A stretch of 64,000 nucleotides of DNA from assembly GCA_017614795.1 (NCBI GenBank), contig JAGABD010000111.1, positions 12,608 to 76,607 of the forward strand, read 5' to 3'. The translations under genes and the position numbers were made by a program. Below the pieces are notes generated by a model that made no database searches, was not told the origin of the DNA, and saw only the letters and a list, made by a program, of their open reading frames with translations. Each line of letters starts with the position of its first letter. Position 1 is the first letter of the stretch. The DNA is from Bacteroidales bacterium. Lineage in GTDB: Bacteria; Bacteroidota; Bacteroidia; Bacteroidales; UBA932. This document shows positions 28,168 to 36,677 of this stretch, piece after piece.

Positions 28168-29703
28168 TTACTGCTCTGTAATGGGCTCGGCCTTCTCCAG
28201 GAAGAGACGTACGCGGGTCTTGTTCGACTCGTAGCCGACAATCCATCCGTAGAGGTTGCAGCTCTTGTTCAGATAAGTATCGGTCTTGAGATCCACATTC
28301 TTGCCGAGATAGAGCCTCGCGCCATAGCTGCCGCCAGCCAGATTCTTGGCATTGGCATAACCGCCGTCATCAAAGATGGTACCCTCGACCTTCACATACT
28401 TGGCGTTCATCAGGTTTGTGGAGGAAGCTCCGCTGATGTAGTTCTCGAGGCTGGTGGCGTCCATAACTTCGGGATTGGATGCCCTGAACTTGCCATTGCC
28501 GAGTTTCTGGTCGAAGTAAGGAGCGAACTGGAAGCACACTGCGTCTGCATAGCTGCTGCTCTTGCCGACCACCTTCACTGAATCGCCGACAGCATAGCTG
28601 TTGTTGTAATAAACGTACACATAGGAACCGTTCTCACCGAGGATGTAGCCGTTTTTGCCACCGGTGGACATCACCACAGTACCGTGGAGGCGCATCGTGG
28701 AGCCCATAGCGGGAGTCATCACGTCAGCCACCGGGGTAATCGTAGCGGGTTCGTTGCACATCTGGTTGATCTTGCATTCGACGGCCTGGACGGTTGCGCC
28801 GACTGTCGCTGTAACCGTAACCTTGCCGGTGCGGGGCGCCACGCCAGTGTTCTTCTTGACGTGAACCTTCACCTTATGGTCGGCATCGGGAGCCTCGCAG
28901 ATAATCCAATCGTCGCTCGTGACAGTATATGTGCCACGGGAAATGATGTCGAGCACGAAGTCGCCGGTATCGATGGCCGCCTCGTAGCTCTCGGGGCTGA
29001 TCTGCACGTTCTGCTTTTCAGGATCGTAGACATAACCACCTCCTACCTGAGCTGTTCCGTTATAGGAAGAGCGGTAACCCGCAAGGCTGACAGCGCTGCC
29101 AATCGTGAGGTTCAGGGAACCAAACGACTGGTCGTTCTTAGCCTGCTTGGTCTTAGTAAGACCGTAGACCAGAATGGTGTCGTTTGCCGCATCGACCATA
29201 TAGAAGTTGCCATAGGTTTCACCATTGGTATACCAACTTGTAATGGTTCCGCTAAGGTGATAGAACACATCCTTGTCTTCCGACTTGTCGAGGAACTGTT
29301 TGACGGTAACTGTTTCAAGAATCACAAGGAGCTTGCCCTTGTCGCCCCTCTGGCGAACGCTCACCACGCAGCTGCCGTTGGCGCCGCCGATGGTGATGAC
29401 GCCCTCGCGGGGTGCCAGCATCTCGTTATTGTCGTTGTAGTTGTCCCTGGGAGAGACCGTGATTTCGGCATTGCCGCTTCCGGCATAGGTGGAGAGGACG
29501 ATCCAGGAAGGAGCGCCGGCCACCCATTCGCCGTCGGCGGTAACCTTGATTACCTGTTCCTCGGACCCTGCGGCCTCGAAGGGAAGCAGTTCGGTTTTGT
29601 CCGCAGTCACGCTGCTGGCAAGAGACTCGCCTTCCTTGAGGCAGGAAACCGCGAGGCTTCCGACCGCAAGAGCCGCCAAAATGATGTTGAATATCTTTTT
29701 CAT
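28168..29703 (-). CDS. Lipoprotein with alternating BACON-like and OB-like domains
   Basis: 511 residues; lipobox AVSC (Cys21). A BACON-like domain spans about 28-125 (VIKVTADGEWVAGAPSWIVL, VISVRQRGDK-like end). An OB-like region follows at about 126-235 (FYHLSGTITSWYTNGETYG, NFYMVDAANDTILVYGL). A second sandwich (about 236-330) and one or two more OB-like regions to the C-terminus come next (GSTMRLHGTVVMSTGGKNGY, AKYVKVEGTIFDDGG, LYGWIVGYESNKTRVRLFL). The same OB-like pattern occurs in the proteins at 17942-19093 and 25511-28018. It lies 18 nt after the Oar-like receptor and ends before a strong terminator, so it is the accessory lipoprotein of that receptor. Ligand unknown. Confidence 0.72.
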   Translation of the reverse strand: MKKIFNIILAALAVGSLAVSCLKEGESLASSVTADKTELLPFEAAGSEEQVIKVTADGEWVAGAPSWIVLSTYAGSGNAEITVSPRDNYNDNNEMLAPREGVITIGGANGSCVVSVRQRGDKGKLLVILETVTVKQFLDKSEDKDVFYHLSGTITSWYTNGETYGNFYMVDAANDTILVYGLTKTKQAKNDQSFGSLNLTIGSAVSLAGYRSSYNGTAQVGGGYVYDPEKQNVQISPESYEAAIDTGDFVLDIISRGTYTVTSDDWIICEAPDADHKVKVHVKKNTGVAPRTGKVTVTATVGATVQAVECKINQMCNEPATITPVADVMTPAMGSTMRLHGTVVMSTGGKNGYILGENGSYVYVYYNNSYAVGDSVKVVGKSSSYADAVCFQFAPYFDQKLGNGKFRASNPEVMDATSLENYISGASSTNLMNAKYVKVEGTIFDDGGYANAKNLAGGSYGARLYLGKNVDLKTDTYLNKSCNLYGWIVGYESNKTRVRLFLEKAEPITEQ

Positions 29704-29721
29704 AATCTTATCCCTTGAAAA

Positions 29722-32700
29722 TTAGAATGTTACACGTACACCAAGCTGGCAGCGCCAACGGGAGTAGAAGTCGCTCAGGTTGATGGTCTTGGGATTGAAG
29801 TGATAGGTAGGCACATACTTGCCTTCCGCCACTTTGGTCACATCCTTCACCTCGAGAATCTGGAGGTTGTAGGAGCTCGCGTTGTAGGTACCCCAGGCAC
29901 GGTTGATGAGGTTGCCGATGTTGAGGACGTCGAGCATCAGTTCGACCTTGCGGCCGTGAGCCTGGTCGTAGAGGATGTTCTCGGAGATGTGCAGGTCGAA
30001 GTGGTTCTCCCAAGGCGCGATGCCCGCGTAACGGGCGGACCACTTGCCGCGGTTGTTGTTCAGGTACTTGTCGGAACGGATGAAGTTCTCGAACTTGGCC
30101 GCGTCGTCGGGATCGCTCCAGGTCATCTGTCCCACCTCTGCGGCGGTAGGGATGTACATCAGGGAGTTGCCCTTCTGGCCGTCGGCGTTGAAGTCCACGG
30201 TCTCGTTCATAGTATAGCTGTAGCGCTGGCCGCTGCCGCCCTGGTAAGTGAGCGATACATTGGTCGAGAAGAGCTTGCCGTAGACGGGGCTGGTGTAGGA
30301 TATCATACCTGTCACCTTATGAGGCTTGTCGAACAGCGAGTAGGACATCTCGGGACCGTTTGTGTTCTCGGAGTAGTTGTACTTCCAGTTGGAGTATGCC
30401 ACCGAGCTGGTGCCGTCGTTCACCGAGTAGGAATGTCCGAAGGTGTACGCCGCCATCAGGTCGAGGCCGAAGTCGAAGTGCTTCTGGAGCTGGCCGCTGA
30501 GGGAGTAGGTGTAACCCTTGTTGGTATTCTCGAGGGCGACCACCGCATAGTAGCTGCCGTCGATGGTGTAGTACTTGGTGCTGGGCCCGACGTTCTCGTT
30601 GACCGCGTAAACCCTGGAGTTGGAAGTTAAGGCGAGGTTGCGGAAGAACACGTTGTTGAGTGTCTTTGAGAAGAGTCCGTCGAAGGTGAACTTCCATCCG
30701 CCGAGGAAGGTCTGCTCGAAGCCGATGTTGGTACGGAACACCTGAGGATATTTGAACTTCTTGTTCAGGGTGTTGATGGTTGCCTTGCCGCTTGCGGTGG
30801 CGAAACCCGTCTTGACGAGGTCGTTGTAAGGATCGCTGGAAATCGTCCAACGCTGAGGATTATCAACAGGAGGATTACTGACCGTCAGACCCTTCGCTTC
30901 CATACCGGTGTTGTTGTAGGCGTTGGACAGCCACACGAAAGGAACGCGGCCGGTGAAGAGGCCCGCGCCGCCGCGGAGCAGCGTGGTGTGGTCGTCGTTA
31001 AGGAACCAGCGGAAACCGAAGCGGGGCGAGAACAGAGGAGTTGCGGCGGGAACGGTGCCGACCTTTTCGCCGTACTTCTGGGAAATTGCGTGCTGGTTGA
31101 ATTCGGGGTTCTCGGTAGGCTTGTTCAGAAGCATGGGGACGTCCACGCGGAGACCGGCGGTGAGGCTGAGGTTCCTGTTGGGCTTCCACTCGTCCTGGGC
31201 GTAGAGACCGAACTGAGCGGCATAGGTCTCGGCCTTCCAGAGGGGGTCGTCGCTTCCGGTCACCTTGGGATCAGCGTAACGGTACTGGAACTGGTTGGGC
31301 TTGTCGTTGAAGAAGTCCTGGAGGTTGCTGAACACGTATTCACCGTAGGCCGCCTGAAGGAAGAGGTTGTTGAAACGATAGATTTCGTTGTGAGTACCGA
31401 AGGTGAGTTCGTGGTTGCCGCGATACCAGGTGAGGTTGTCGGTGATGGTGTAGGTGTCGGAATCCATCGAGTTGGCGCCCGAGCTGTATTCGGTACCTAT
31501 GTTCACGTAGACATTGTCCTGGATGTACATGTTGGGACCCTTGTAGGCCACGTCGCGATGGTCGCGCACGAGAACCGCGGAGGCGCGGAACATGTTCGAG
31601 AGTTCGGGAGTCAGACGCGAGTTGAGCTCGGCCACTACCGTGTTGGTGAGGTCGTTCATCACGTAGCTCGAGTTGTTGAAGTAGTAGGAAGTGAAGCCGG
31701 AGCTGTAGCTGTCGGACTTGCCGCTTGCGAGCTGGTAACGCACCATCAGCTTGTGGTTGTCGTTGATGTTCCAGTCGATGCGGGCGAGGGCGTTGATGTG
31801 GTTGTCCTCGACCTGGTGCTGTCCGAAGCTCTCGCTGAAGCCCTTCACATCCTTGGCGTAAGTTTCCTTGTAGTGGTCGATGACCGCCTGGGCTACTTCG
31901 GGAGTCAGGTAGTATTGGTCCACGCCGTTGATGGTGACGGGCTTCTTGAACTTCTGGTTGTCCCTTGCGGTTTCCTTGCTCTTCTCGTAGGAGCCGTTTT
32001 CGGGGCTGTAGACGTTAGGATAGCTCTTGTTGTGGTATTCGCCGCTGACGAAGAAGAAGAGCTTGTTCTTGATGATGGGGCCTCCGACGGTGAAACCGAC
32101 GGTCTTGTTGGCCTGCTCCTCATATTTGAGGCGCTTTTCGACATCGGCGCCGGGGGTGGTTCCGATGAGGTCCTGATTGTAGAAGTACGCATAGGCGCTT
32201 CCCTTCACGGTATTGGTACCGGACTTGGTGACAGCGTTGATTGCGCCTCCGGTGAAACCGCTCTGACGGACGTCGAAGGGGGCGATGACAACCTGGATCT
32301 CCTCGATGGCGTCGATGGAGATGGGGTTGGCGCCGGTCTGTCCGCCGTTGGTTCCGGACGCTGCGAGACCGAAGGTATCGTTGCTCATCGCACCGTCAAT
32401 CTGGAAGCTGTTGTAACGGTTGTTGGAACCTGCGAAGGAGATACCGCCGTTCTTGTTGACGGTAGCCTGGGGAGTGAACTTCACGACGTCATAGACGCTG
32501 CGGTCGATCATAGGAGCGTTCTCCACGCTCTCGCGGCCGAAGCTCATACCTGCGCCGGTGATGGAGGCGTTGAAAGGCTTCTCGCCCACGATGGTGACTG
32601 CATCCAGCTCGGTGTTGGACTTCATCGTCACGTTGAGTTCGTAGGTTTCGCCGAGTTTCAGAACGACATCGTCATACTTCACGGTGTTCATTCCGAGGAA

Positions 32701-32955
32701 CTGGTATTCCACGGTGTACGGACCTCCGGAACGCATACCCGCGATGGAGTAACGTCCTTCGGAGTTGGCAATGGCGGCGTACTTGGTCCCGGAAGGAACG
32801 TGCACGGCGAGCACTGCGGCTCCCGCGAGCGTCTCCCCGTTGTCCTCGACTACTACGCCGGACATACTGGATGTCGTCACCTGGGCGAACGCTGAGGCAA
32901 CGACAAAAAATGCCGCCGACAGGGTCAGCAACAATTTCTGGAGTTTGTTATTCAT
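29722..32955 (-). CDS. Oar-like TonB-dependent receptor
   Basis: 1077 residues with a signal peptide (ending VVASAFAQ). A carboxypeptidase-regulatory domain (SMSGVVVEDNGETLAGAAVL, about 25-120) is followed by a plug with the Oar pattern: APMIDRSVYDVVKFTPQATV, FAGSNNRYNSFQIDGAMSND, QTGANPISIDAIEEIQVVIA, PFDVRQSGFTGGAINAVTKSG. The barrel ends RWRCQLGVRVTF. Oar from Myxococcus is implicated in export of a protease and developmental signalling; most Bacteroidota homologues are uncharacterised. It has no SusD partner. A downstream lipoprotein with OB-like domains takes that place. A promoter lies at 33000-33031. Confidence 0.9.
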   Translation of the reverse strand: MNNKLQKLLLTLSAAFFVVASAFAQVTTSSMSGVVVEDNGETLAGAAVLAVHVPSGTKYAAIANSEGRYSIAGMRSGGPYTVEYQFLGMNTVKYDDVVLKLGETYELNVTMKSNTELDAVTIVGEKPFNASITGAGMSFGRESVENAPMIDRSVYDVVKFTPQATVNKNGGISFAGSNNRYNSFQIDGAMSNDTFGLAASGTNGGQTGANPISIDAIEEIQVVIAPFDVRQSGFTGGAINAVTKSGTNTVKGSAYAYFYNQDLIGTTPGADVEKRLKYEEQANKTVGFTVGGPIIKNKLFFFVSGEYHNKSYPNVYSPENGSYEKSKETARDNQKFKKPVTINGVDQYYLTPEVAQAVIDHYKETYAKDVKGFSESFGQHQVEDNHINALARIDWNINDNHKLMVRYQLASGKSDSYSSGFTSYYFNNSSYVMNDLTNTVVAELNSRLTPELSNMFRASAVLVRDHRDVAYKGPNMYIQDNVYVNIGTEYSSGANSMDSDTYTITDNLTWYRGNHELTFGTHNEIYRFNNLFLQAAYGEYVFSNLQDFFNDKPNQFQYRYADPKVTGSDDPLWKAETYAAQFGLYAQDEWKPNRNLSLTAGLRVDVPMLLNKPTENPEFNQHAISQKYGEKVGTVPAATPLFSPRFGFRWFLNDDHTTLLRGGAGLFTGRVPFVWLSNAYNNTGMEAKGLTVSNPPVDNPQRWTISSDPYNDLVKTGFATASGKATINTLNKKFKYPQVFRTNIGFEQTFLGGWKFTFDGLFSKTLNNVFFRNLALTSNSRVYAVNENVGPSTKYYTIDGSYYAVVALENTNKGYTYSLSGQLQKHFDFGLDLMAAYTFGHSYSVNDGTSSVAYSNWKYNYSENTNGPEMSYSLFDKPHKVTGMISYTSPVYGKLFSTNVSLTYQGGSGQRYSYTMNETVDFNADGQKGNSLMYIPTAAEVGQMTWSDPDDAAKFENFIRSDKYLNNNRGKWSARYAGIAPWENHFDLHISENILYDQAHGRKVELMLDVLNIGNLINRAWGTYNASSYNLQILEVKDVTKVAEGKYVPTYHFNPKTINLSDFYSRWRCQLGVRVTF

Positions 32956-32999
32956 ACCGTTTTTATGGTTTTTATAAAAAGTTTCGCCATTTGGCTTGA

Positions 33000-33031
33000 C
33001 AAAGATAACATTTTAGACGGTTTATTGTAAA
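33000..33031 (-). promoter_or_regulatory. Candidate promoter for the Oar-like receptor operon
   Basis: On the minus strand TATCTTTG (33000-33007) fits TAnnTTTG exactly. The -33 position, 20 nt upstream, reads TTTA rather than TTTG. The element lies 45 nt before the ATG at 32955. A palindrome AACAATTATTGTT at 33042-33054 lies just upstream and could be an operator, though the region is simply AT-rich. Confidence 0.55.
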
Positions 33032-33111
33032 TAAACTTATCAACAATTATTGTTAATAATCGCGTTTCTCCGGCCGCAAACACAACTACTTGATTTATAA
33101 CGAAATAGGCA

Positions 33112-33143
33112 TTTTGCCTTCCGTTCACACCGGGAAGGCAAAA
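33112..33143 (-). terminator. Hairpin after the transposase-like gene
   Basis: Perfect 11-bp inverted repeat TTTTGCCTTCC (33112-33122) with GGAAGGCAAAA (33133-33143) and a 10-nt loop, starting 7 nt past the stop. The T-run is inside the stem, so it can act in either direction. The same stem appears after metK at 35585-35615, so a REP-like origin is an alternative. Confidence 0.6.
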
Positions 33144-33149
33144 CAAGGA

Positions 33150-34088
33150 TTATATTGATGGCCAATCATTTGCGATTGCAAGCCTCATATACTTTCGTAC
33201 CTGTAGTGGCGAAGCGGCAGTCCTGGTCAGCAATGTCAAGTAGATATTCGGGATTTCCTCCATGGTCGCTTTCAAGACATCTTTCACTCTCGAAAACCCA
33301 AAATCTTTGAGAAGGACAGACGCAATATCGGAATAAACTCGATCCGACCCCTTGCCGCGTTCCTCCAAGATATCATATTCGCTCCCTTGATTCGACGCAA
33401 ATGCCAGACACATCATGGAATAATCCCCATAAAACGAAATCAGGGTACGATAGTCAATAGGATTATATAGACTGACAATATAATCCGCCAACTGATTCCT
33501 TTCCCTCTCACTTACAGAGGCGAACATTTGCTCAAGCATCTTATGAGTAAGGTACAAGCCACGATTGGATCGACTTTGGATCAGTTGAATGCTTTTTTTC
33601 AAGGCAGTCGTCGCCAATCTGGCTTTATATGGTTCCGAAAAAGGATGCTCGCTCTTAGCGTATGCAAGAAATGTCCACCTGCATTCCTCCGCACGCTTGC
33701 CGATTCCTTTTTCCACAGGATTATTGTATACATACGAACAGGCTGTACGTATTCTCTTAAGCCCGGTTTTTACCGCACATCCGAAAGATTTTCGAAACAC
33801 CTTTCCATGACGCCCCATACTCTCATTGAACGACTGTGCGTAGAGAGCGCTGTATTCCCTGATGAAAGGTTCCGCTTCCTTCCTTGACCCACATTTTAGC
33901 AATAGGTGGACATGGTCTCTCATCGGGCATACGGCCAGCGCAACAGTTTTATGTTTCCTGGAACAAACGGAGATTATGCTGAAGAATACGAGAATATCCG
34001 TCACGGTATAGAACAACAGGAAACCATTCTCCGACCGTTGATATACGTGGAGAATCTTGGGCTCTGAATTGTTCGCACCATAATTCAT
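33150..34088 (-). CDS. REP-associated-transposase-like (Y1/HUH) protein
   Basis: 312 residues from the ATG at 34088; the open frame upstream adds a hydrophobic stretch that is not part of the family. The N-terminal domain follows the IS200-like/RAYT pattern: HVYQRSENGFLLFYTVTDIL, then PMRDHVHLLLK with the HUH pair His59 and His61, and later CSYVYNNPVEKGIG. In most relatives the segment after the HUH motif contains an F-Q-x-x-Y type tyrosine motif. Here the matching place reads VFRKSFG, so the nucleophile is uncertain and the protein may be inactive or domesticated. About 170 further C-terminal residues are helical and unassigned. The gene is more AT-rich than its neighbours. RAYTs are single-copy relatives of transposases linked to REP palindromes, not full insertion sequences, and no terminal inverted repeats or target duplication were seen. 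Confidence 0.75.
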   Translation of the reverse strand: MNYGANNSEPKILHVYQRSENGFLLFYTVTDILVFFSIISVCSRKHKTVALAVCPMRDHVHLLLKCGSRKEAEPFIREYSALYAQSFNESMGRHGKVFRKSFGCAVKTGLKRIRTACSYVYNNPVEKGIGKRAEECRWTFLAYAKSEHPFSEPYKARLATTALKKSIQLIQSRSNRGLYLTHKMLEQMFASVSERERNQLADYIVSLYNPIDYRTLISFYGDYSMMCLAFASNQGSEYDILEERGKGSDRVYSDIASVLLKDFGFSRVKDVLKATMEEIPNIYLTLLTRTAASPLQVRKYMRLAIANDWPSI

Positions 34089-34160
34089 ATAATAACAAGG
34101 CGAAATGTCGCCAACTACAAAAGTGACGATTAAAAAGAACAAAAAGACTATAGATTCCGC

Positions 34161-34191
34161 TTTGTAAATCAAAGTAATTGGCGTATCTTTG
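34161..34191 (+). promoter_or_regulatory. Consensus promoter of metK
   Basis: TTTG (34161-34164), exactly 19 nt, then TATCTTTG (34184-34191): a full match to the Bacteroides primary promoter. Transcription should start near 34197, just before the riboswitch-like leader. Confidence 0.85.
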
Positions 34192-34200
34192 CATCCGCAA

Positions 34201-34274
34201 ATACGGGGAAAGATTTGACTGCTTGCAACCCCGGAACGAGCTGCCGTATGCAGCTAACTGAAACAAATGCTAAA
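34201..34274 (+). promoter_or_regulatory. Probable SAM-II riboswitch in the metK leader
   Basis: The leader has stem P1 CGGGG (34204-34208) with CCCCG (34229-34233). They enclose GATTTGACTGCTTGCAA (34212-34228), which closely follows the conserved SAM-II loop (GATTT...TTGCAA). After P1, an extra hairpin AGCTGC/GCAGCT (34239-34244 with 34250-34255) precedes the conserved tail AAACAAATGCTAAA that ends at the start codon, matching the SAM-II pseudoknot strand and its GCTAAA. SAM-II RNAs bind S-adenosylmethionine and hide the translation start. Here the regulated gene makes SAM, a direct feedback loop. The extra hairpin is a variation on the minimal class. Identified by eye, not by a covariance model. 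Confidence 0.78.
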
Positions 34275-35558
34275 ATGAACTATCTCTTTACATCCGAATC
34301 CGTTTCGGAAGGGCATCCGGACAAGGTTGCCGACCAGATTTCAGACGCTATTCTCGACGAGTTCCTTCGCCAGGACCCCCACAGCCACGTGGCTTGCGAA
34401 ACCTTCTGCACCAGCGGACTGGTCATCGTGGGCGGCGAGGTCAGCTCCGAGAACGCTTACGTGGACATCGACAGGACCGTCCGCGGAGTAATCGACCGCA
34501 TAGGCTACAACAAGGCCGAATACGGCTTCGACGCGTCTTCGTGCGGCGTCATCTCGACCATCCACGAGCAGAGCGCGGACATCAGCCGCGGAGTCGACCG
34601 CGGACCCGAGGCCGACCAGGGTGCCGGCGACCAGGGCATAATGTTCGGCTACGCCTGCAAGGAAACCCCTTCGTATATGCCCCTGCCGCTGTATCTTTCG
34701 CACAAGTTGCTGCAGCTTCTGGCAGATTACCGCAAGAGCGGCGACCTCGCATATCTGAGGCCCGACGCGAAGGCTCAGTTCACCGTGGAATACGATGCCG
34801 ATACGCACAAGCCGGTCCGCATCCACACCATCGTCCTGAGCACCCAGCACGACGAGTTCGACACCGACGAGAAGATGCACGCGGGCATCGAGCAGGATAT
34901 CCGCCGCATCGTCCTGCCGACATTCATCAAGAGCCTGCCCGAAGATATCGCGAAGCTGTTCGACGGCAAGGCGGTGCTTCACGTCAACCCCACCGGCAAG
35001 TTCGTGATCGGCGGGCCTGCGGGAGATACCGGCCTGACCGGCCGCAAGATAATCGTGGACACCTACGGCGGACGCGGAGCCCACGGCGGAGGCGCCTTTT
35101 CCGGCAAGGATCCTTCGAAGGTCGACCGCAGCGCTGCTTACGCGGCACGCTGGATCGCCAAGAACATCGTGGCGGCGGGCATCGCAGAGCAGTGCCTCGT
35201 GCAGCTGGCATACGCCATCGGCGTGGCGAAGCCTCTCTCCGTCTATGTGGATACCTACGGCACGGCGAAGCAGCCCGACGCCGAAATTGCGGAAAAGATT
35301 TCCGAGCTCTTCGACCTCCGTCCCGCGGCAATCATCAAGCGCTTCGGCCTCACCAATCCCATCTATTCCCCGACCGCGGCCTACGGGCATTTCGGACGCG
35401 AACCCTACACGGAGAAAGTCACTTTCCTGCACCGCGAAACCGACCCCGCCACGGGCGATGTCGTTGCCCGCGAACAGGTTCGTGAGGTGGAGTTCTTCCC
35501 TTGGGAGAAGCTTGACGCGGTGGATTCCCTGCGCAAGGCTTTCGCCCTGCAAACGTAA
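34275..35558 (+). CDS. metK: S-adenosylmethionine synthetase
   Basis: 427 residues from the ATG at 34275, directly after the riboswitch tail; an in-frame TTG at 34215 lies inside the RNA structure and is not the start. It makes SAM from methionine and ATP. Motifs include [75 protein letters not shown] and [12 protein letters not shown]. Length and motifs fit the Bacteroidota MetK group. It is a single-gene transcript with its own promoter, in divergent orientation to the transposase-like gene, and a hairpin follows at 35585-35615. Confidence 0.98.
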   Translation: MNYLFTSESVSEGHPDKVADQISDAILDEFLRQDPHSHVACETFCTSGLVIVGGEVSSENAYVDIDRTVRGVIDRIGYNKAEYGFDASSCGVISTIHEQSADISRGVDRGPEADQGAGDQGIMFGYACKETPSYMPLPLYLSHKLLQLLADYRKSGDLAYLRPDAKAQFTVEYDADTHKPVRIHTIVLSTQHDEFDTDEKMHAGIEQDIRRIVLPTFIKSLPEDIAKLFDGKAVLHVNPTGKFVIGGPAGDTGLTGRKIIVDTYGGRGAHGGGAFSGKDPSKVDRSAAYAARWIAKNIVAAGIAEQCLVQLAYAIGVAKPLSVYVDTYGTAKQPDAEIAEKISELFDLRPAAIIKRFGLTNPIYSPTAAYGHFGREPYTEKVTFLHRETDPATGDVVAREQVREVEFFPWEKLDAVDSLRKAFALQT

Positions 35559-35584
35559 ACACCTGATTATCAATATAATCGTTG

Positions 35585-35615
35585 TTTTGCCTTCCTTCTC
35601 CAACCGGAAGGCAAA
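35585..35615. terminator. Hairpin between convergent metK and nucleoside kinase genes
   Basis: TTTTGCCTTCC (35585-35595) pairs with GGAAGGCAAA (35606-35615); 10-nt loop. It lies 27 nt after the metK stop and 64 nt after the stop of the convergent kinase gene, so it can serve both. Its stem is the same as that at 33112-33143. The region between it and 35678 shows nothing else. Confidence 0.65.
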
Positions 35616-35678
35616 GCTCTTATTTCACTATCAATCAAACAGTTAGTTTCGCAAGCACTGAGATGTTCTGCAAGCCGC

Positions 35679-36677
35679 TCAGAGCGTTTGTCCGCCGATG
35701 AACTCGCGCATGATGGAGGTCGGGGGGATGGCGGCGATTTCGTTGGGCTTGAGGGCCACGACCGGCTCGAGGAACTGCAACAGGCTCTGGGCCTTGGCGT
35801 ATGCGGGGCTGGCCTCGGTGATGCCGTACAGAAGGGGTTCCGCATAGTATTTCAGCAGCGGAAGGTCGTACAAAGTCGAAGAGTTGAAGACCACGCGGGC
35901 GTTCTCCTCGTAAGGGAAGATGTTGCGGGTCTCTCCCCTGCGGACGCTGGGCCAGCGGAGGATGTTCTCCTCGGGGCTGATGCCGCGAACGCGGTTGTCG
36001 CGCACGATTCTGCGCAGAAGCCTCTTGTCAGTGGTGGATCCGTGCACCTTGCGCCCGCCCTTGAGGGCCGACAGCGCCGAGATGTAGATGTTGAAGAACT
36101 TTTCGTGGTCGACATTGGGAGTAAGCGCCGGATTCAGCGCGTGGATACCCTCCATAAACAGGATGTCGTTGGGTTCGAGAACCATCTTCCGCGATTCGTC
36201 GAAATAGGTGCGTCCCTCCTTGAAATCGAACCTCGGAACTATGATTTCCCTGCCCTCCAGAAGGTCGTTCAGGTTCTCGTTCAGAAGCTTGATGTTCATC
36301 GCGTTGATGCTCTCGAAATCGTACTCCCCGTTCTCGTCGCGTGGGGTATGCTCGCGGTCCACGAAATAGTTGTCGAGCTCGATCACCTTGGGGTTGAGAC
36401 CGAGCACCCGGCACTGCTGGGCGATCCGCAGCGAAGAACTGGTCTTGCCGCTGCTGGAAGGGCCCGACATCATCACGATGCGATGCTTCTTGCGGTGCCA
36501 GAATATCTCGTTGGCGATCTCGGCGTACTTGCGCTCCTGCCTCGCTTCGCAGAGGTTGATAAGGGAGATGCCGGCGCCGTCGTTGAGCACCTCTCCCAGC
36601 TTCTCCAGGCTCGTAATGCCTATCGCCGCACACCAGTCGGCATATTCGCGGCGCGCCGCTTCGATCTTGTTCTTCAT
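35679..36677 (-). CDS. Nucleoside (uridine) kinase-like protein, short form
   Basis: 332 residues from the ATG at 36677, which overlaps the uvrA stop as ATGA. The P-loop GPSSSGKT is at 72-79. IELDNYFVDREHTPRDENGE, IIVPRFDFKEGRTYF and LFMEGIHALNP follow the phosphoribulokinase/uridine-kinase pattern. Common Bacteroidales nucleoside kinases of this type are about 550 residues with an N-terminal TGS/threonyl-tRNA-synthetase-like region. This one begins close to the LINLCEARQERK linker and lacks that part. No in-frame remnant of the missing domain precedes it, because the space is occupied by uvrA. It probably phosphorylates uridine or cytidine, but substrate is inferred. Confidence 0.85.
   Translation of the reverse strand: MKNKIEAARREYADWCAAIGITSLEKLGEVLNDGAGISLINLCEARQERKYAEIANEIFWHRKKHRIVMMSGPSSSGKTSSSLRIAQQCRVLGLNPKVIELDNYFVDREHTPRDENGEYDFESINAMNIKLLNENLNDLLEGREIIVPRFDFKEGRTYFDESRKMVLEPNDILFMEGIHALNPALTPNVDHEKFFNIYISALSALKGGRKVHGSTTDKRLLRRIVRDNRVRGISPEENILRWPSVRRGETRNIFPYEENARVVFNSSTLYDLPLLKYYAEPLLYGITEASPAYAKAQSLLQFLEPVVALKPNEIAAIPPTSIMREFIGGQTL

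Noticed and set aside
33042..33054. Operator palindrome AACAATTATTGTT
   Set aside because: Perfect but short and in AT-rich sequence. Nothing else supports a binding site, so it is only mentioned with the promoter.
33089..34172. Complete IS200/IS605-type insertion sequence
   Set aside because: No TnpB, no subterminal imperfect palindromes at both ends that I could pair, and the protein is longer at the C-terminus than TnpA. A RAYT-like gene fits better.
34215..34274. metK start at the upstream TTG
   Set aside because: It lies within the riboswitch P1 loop. The ATG at 34275 starts at the conserved [17 protein letters not shown].
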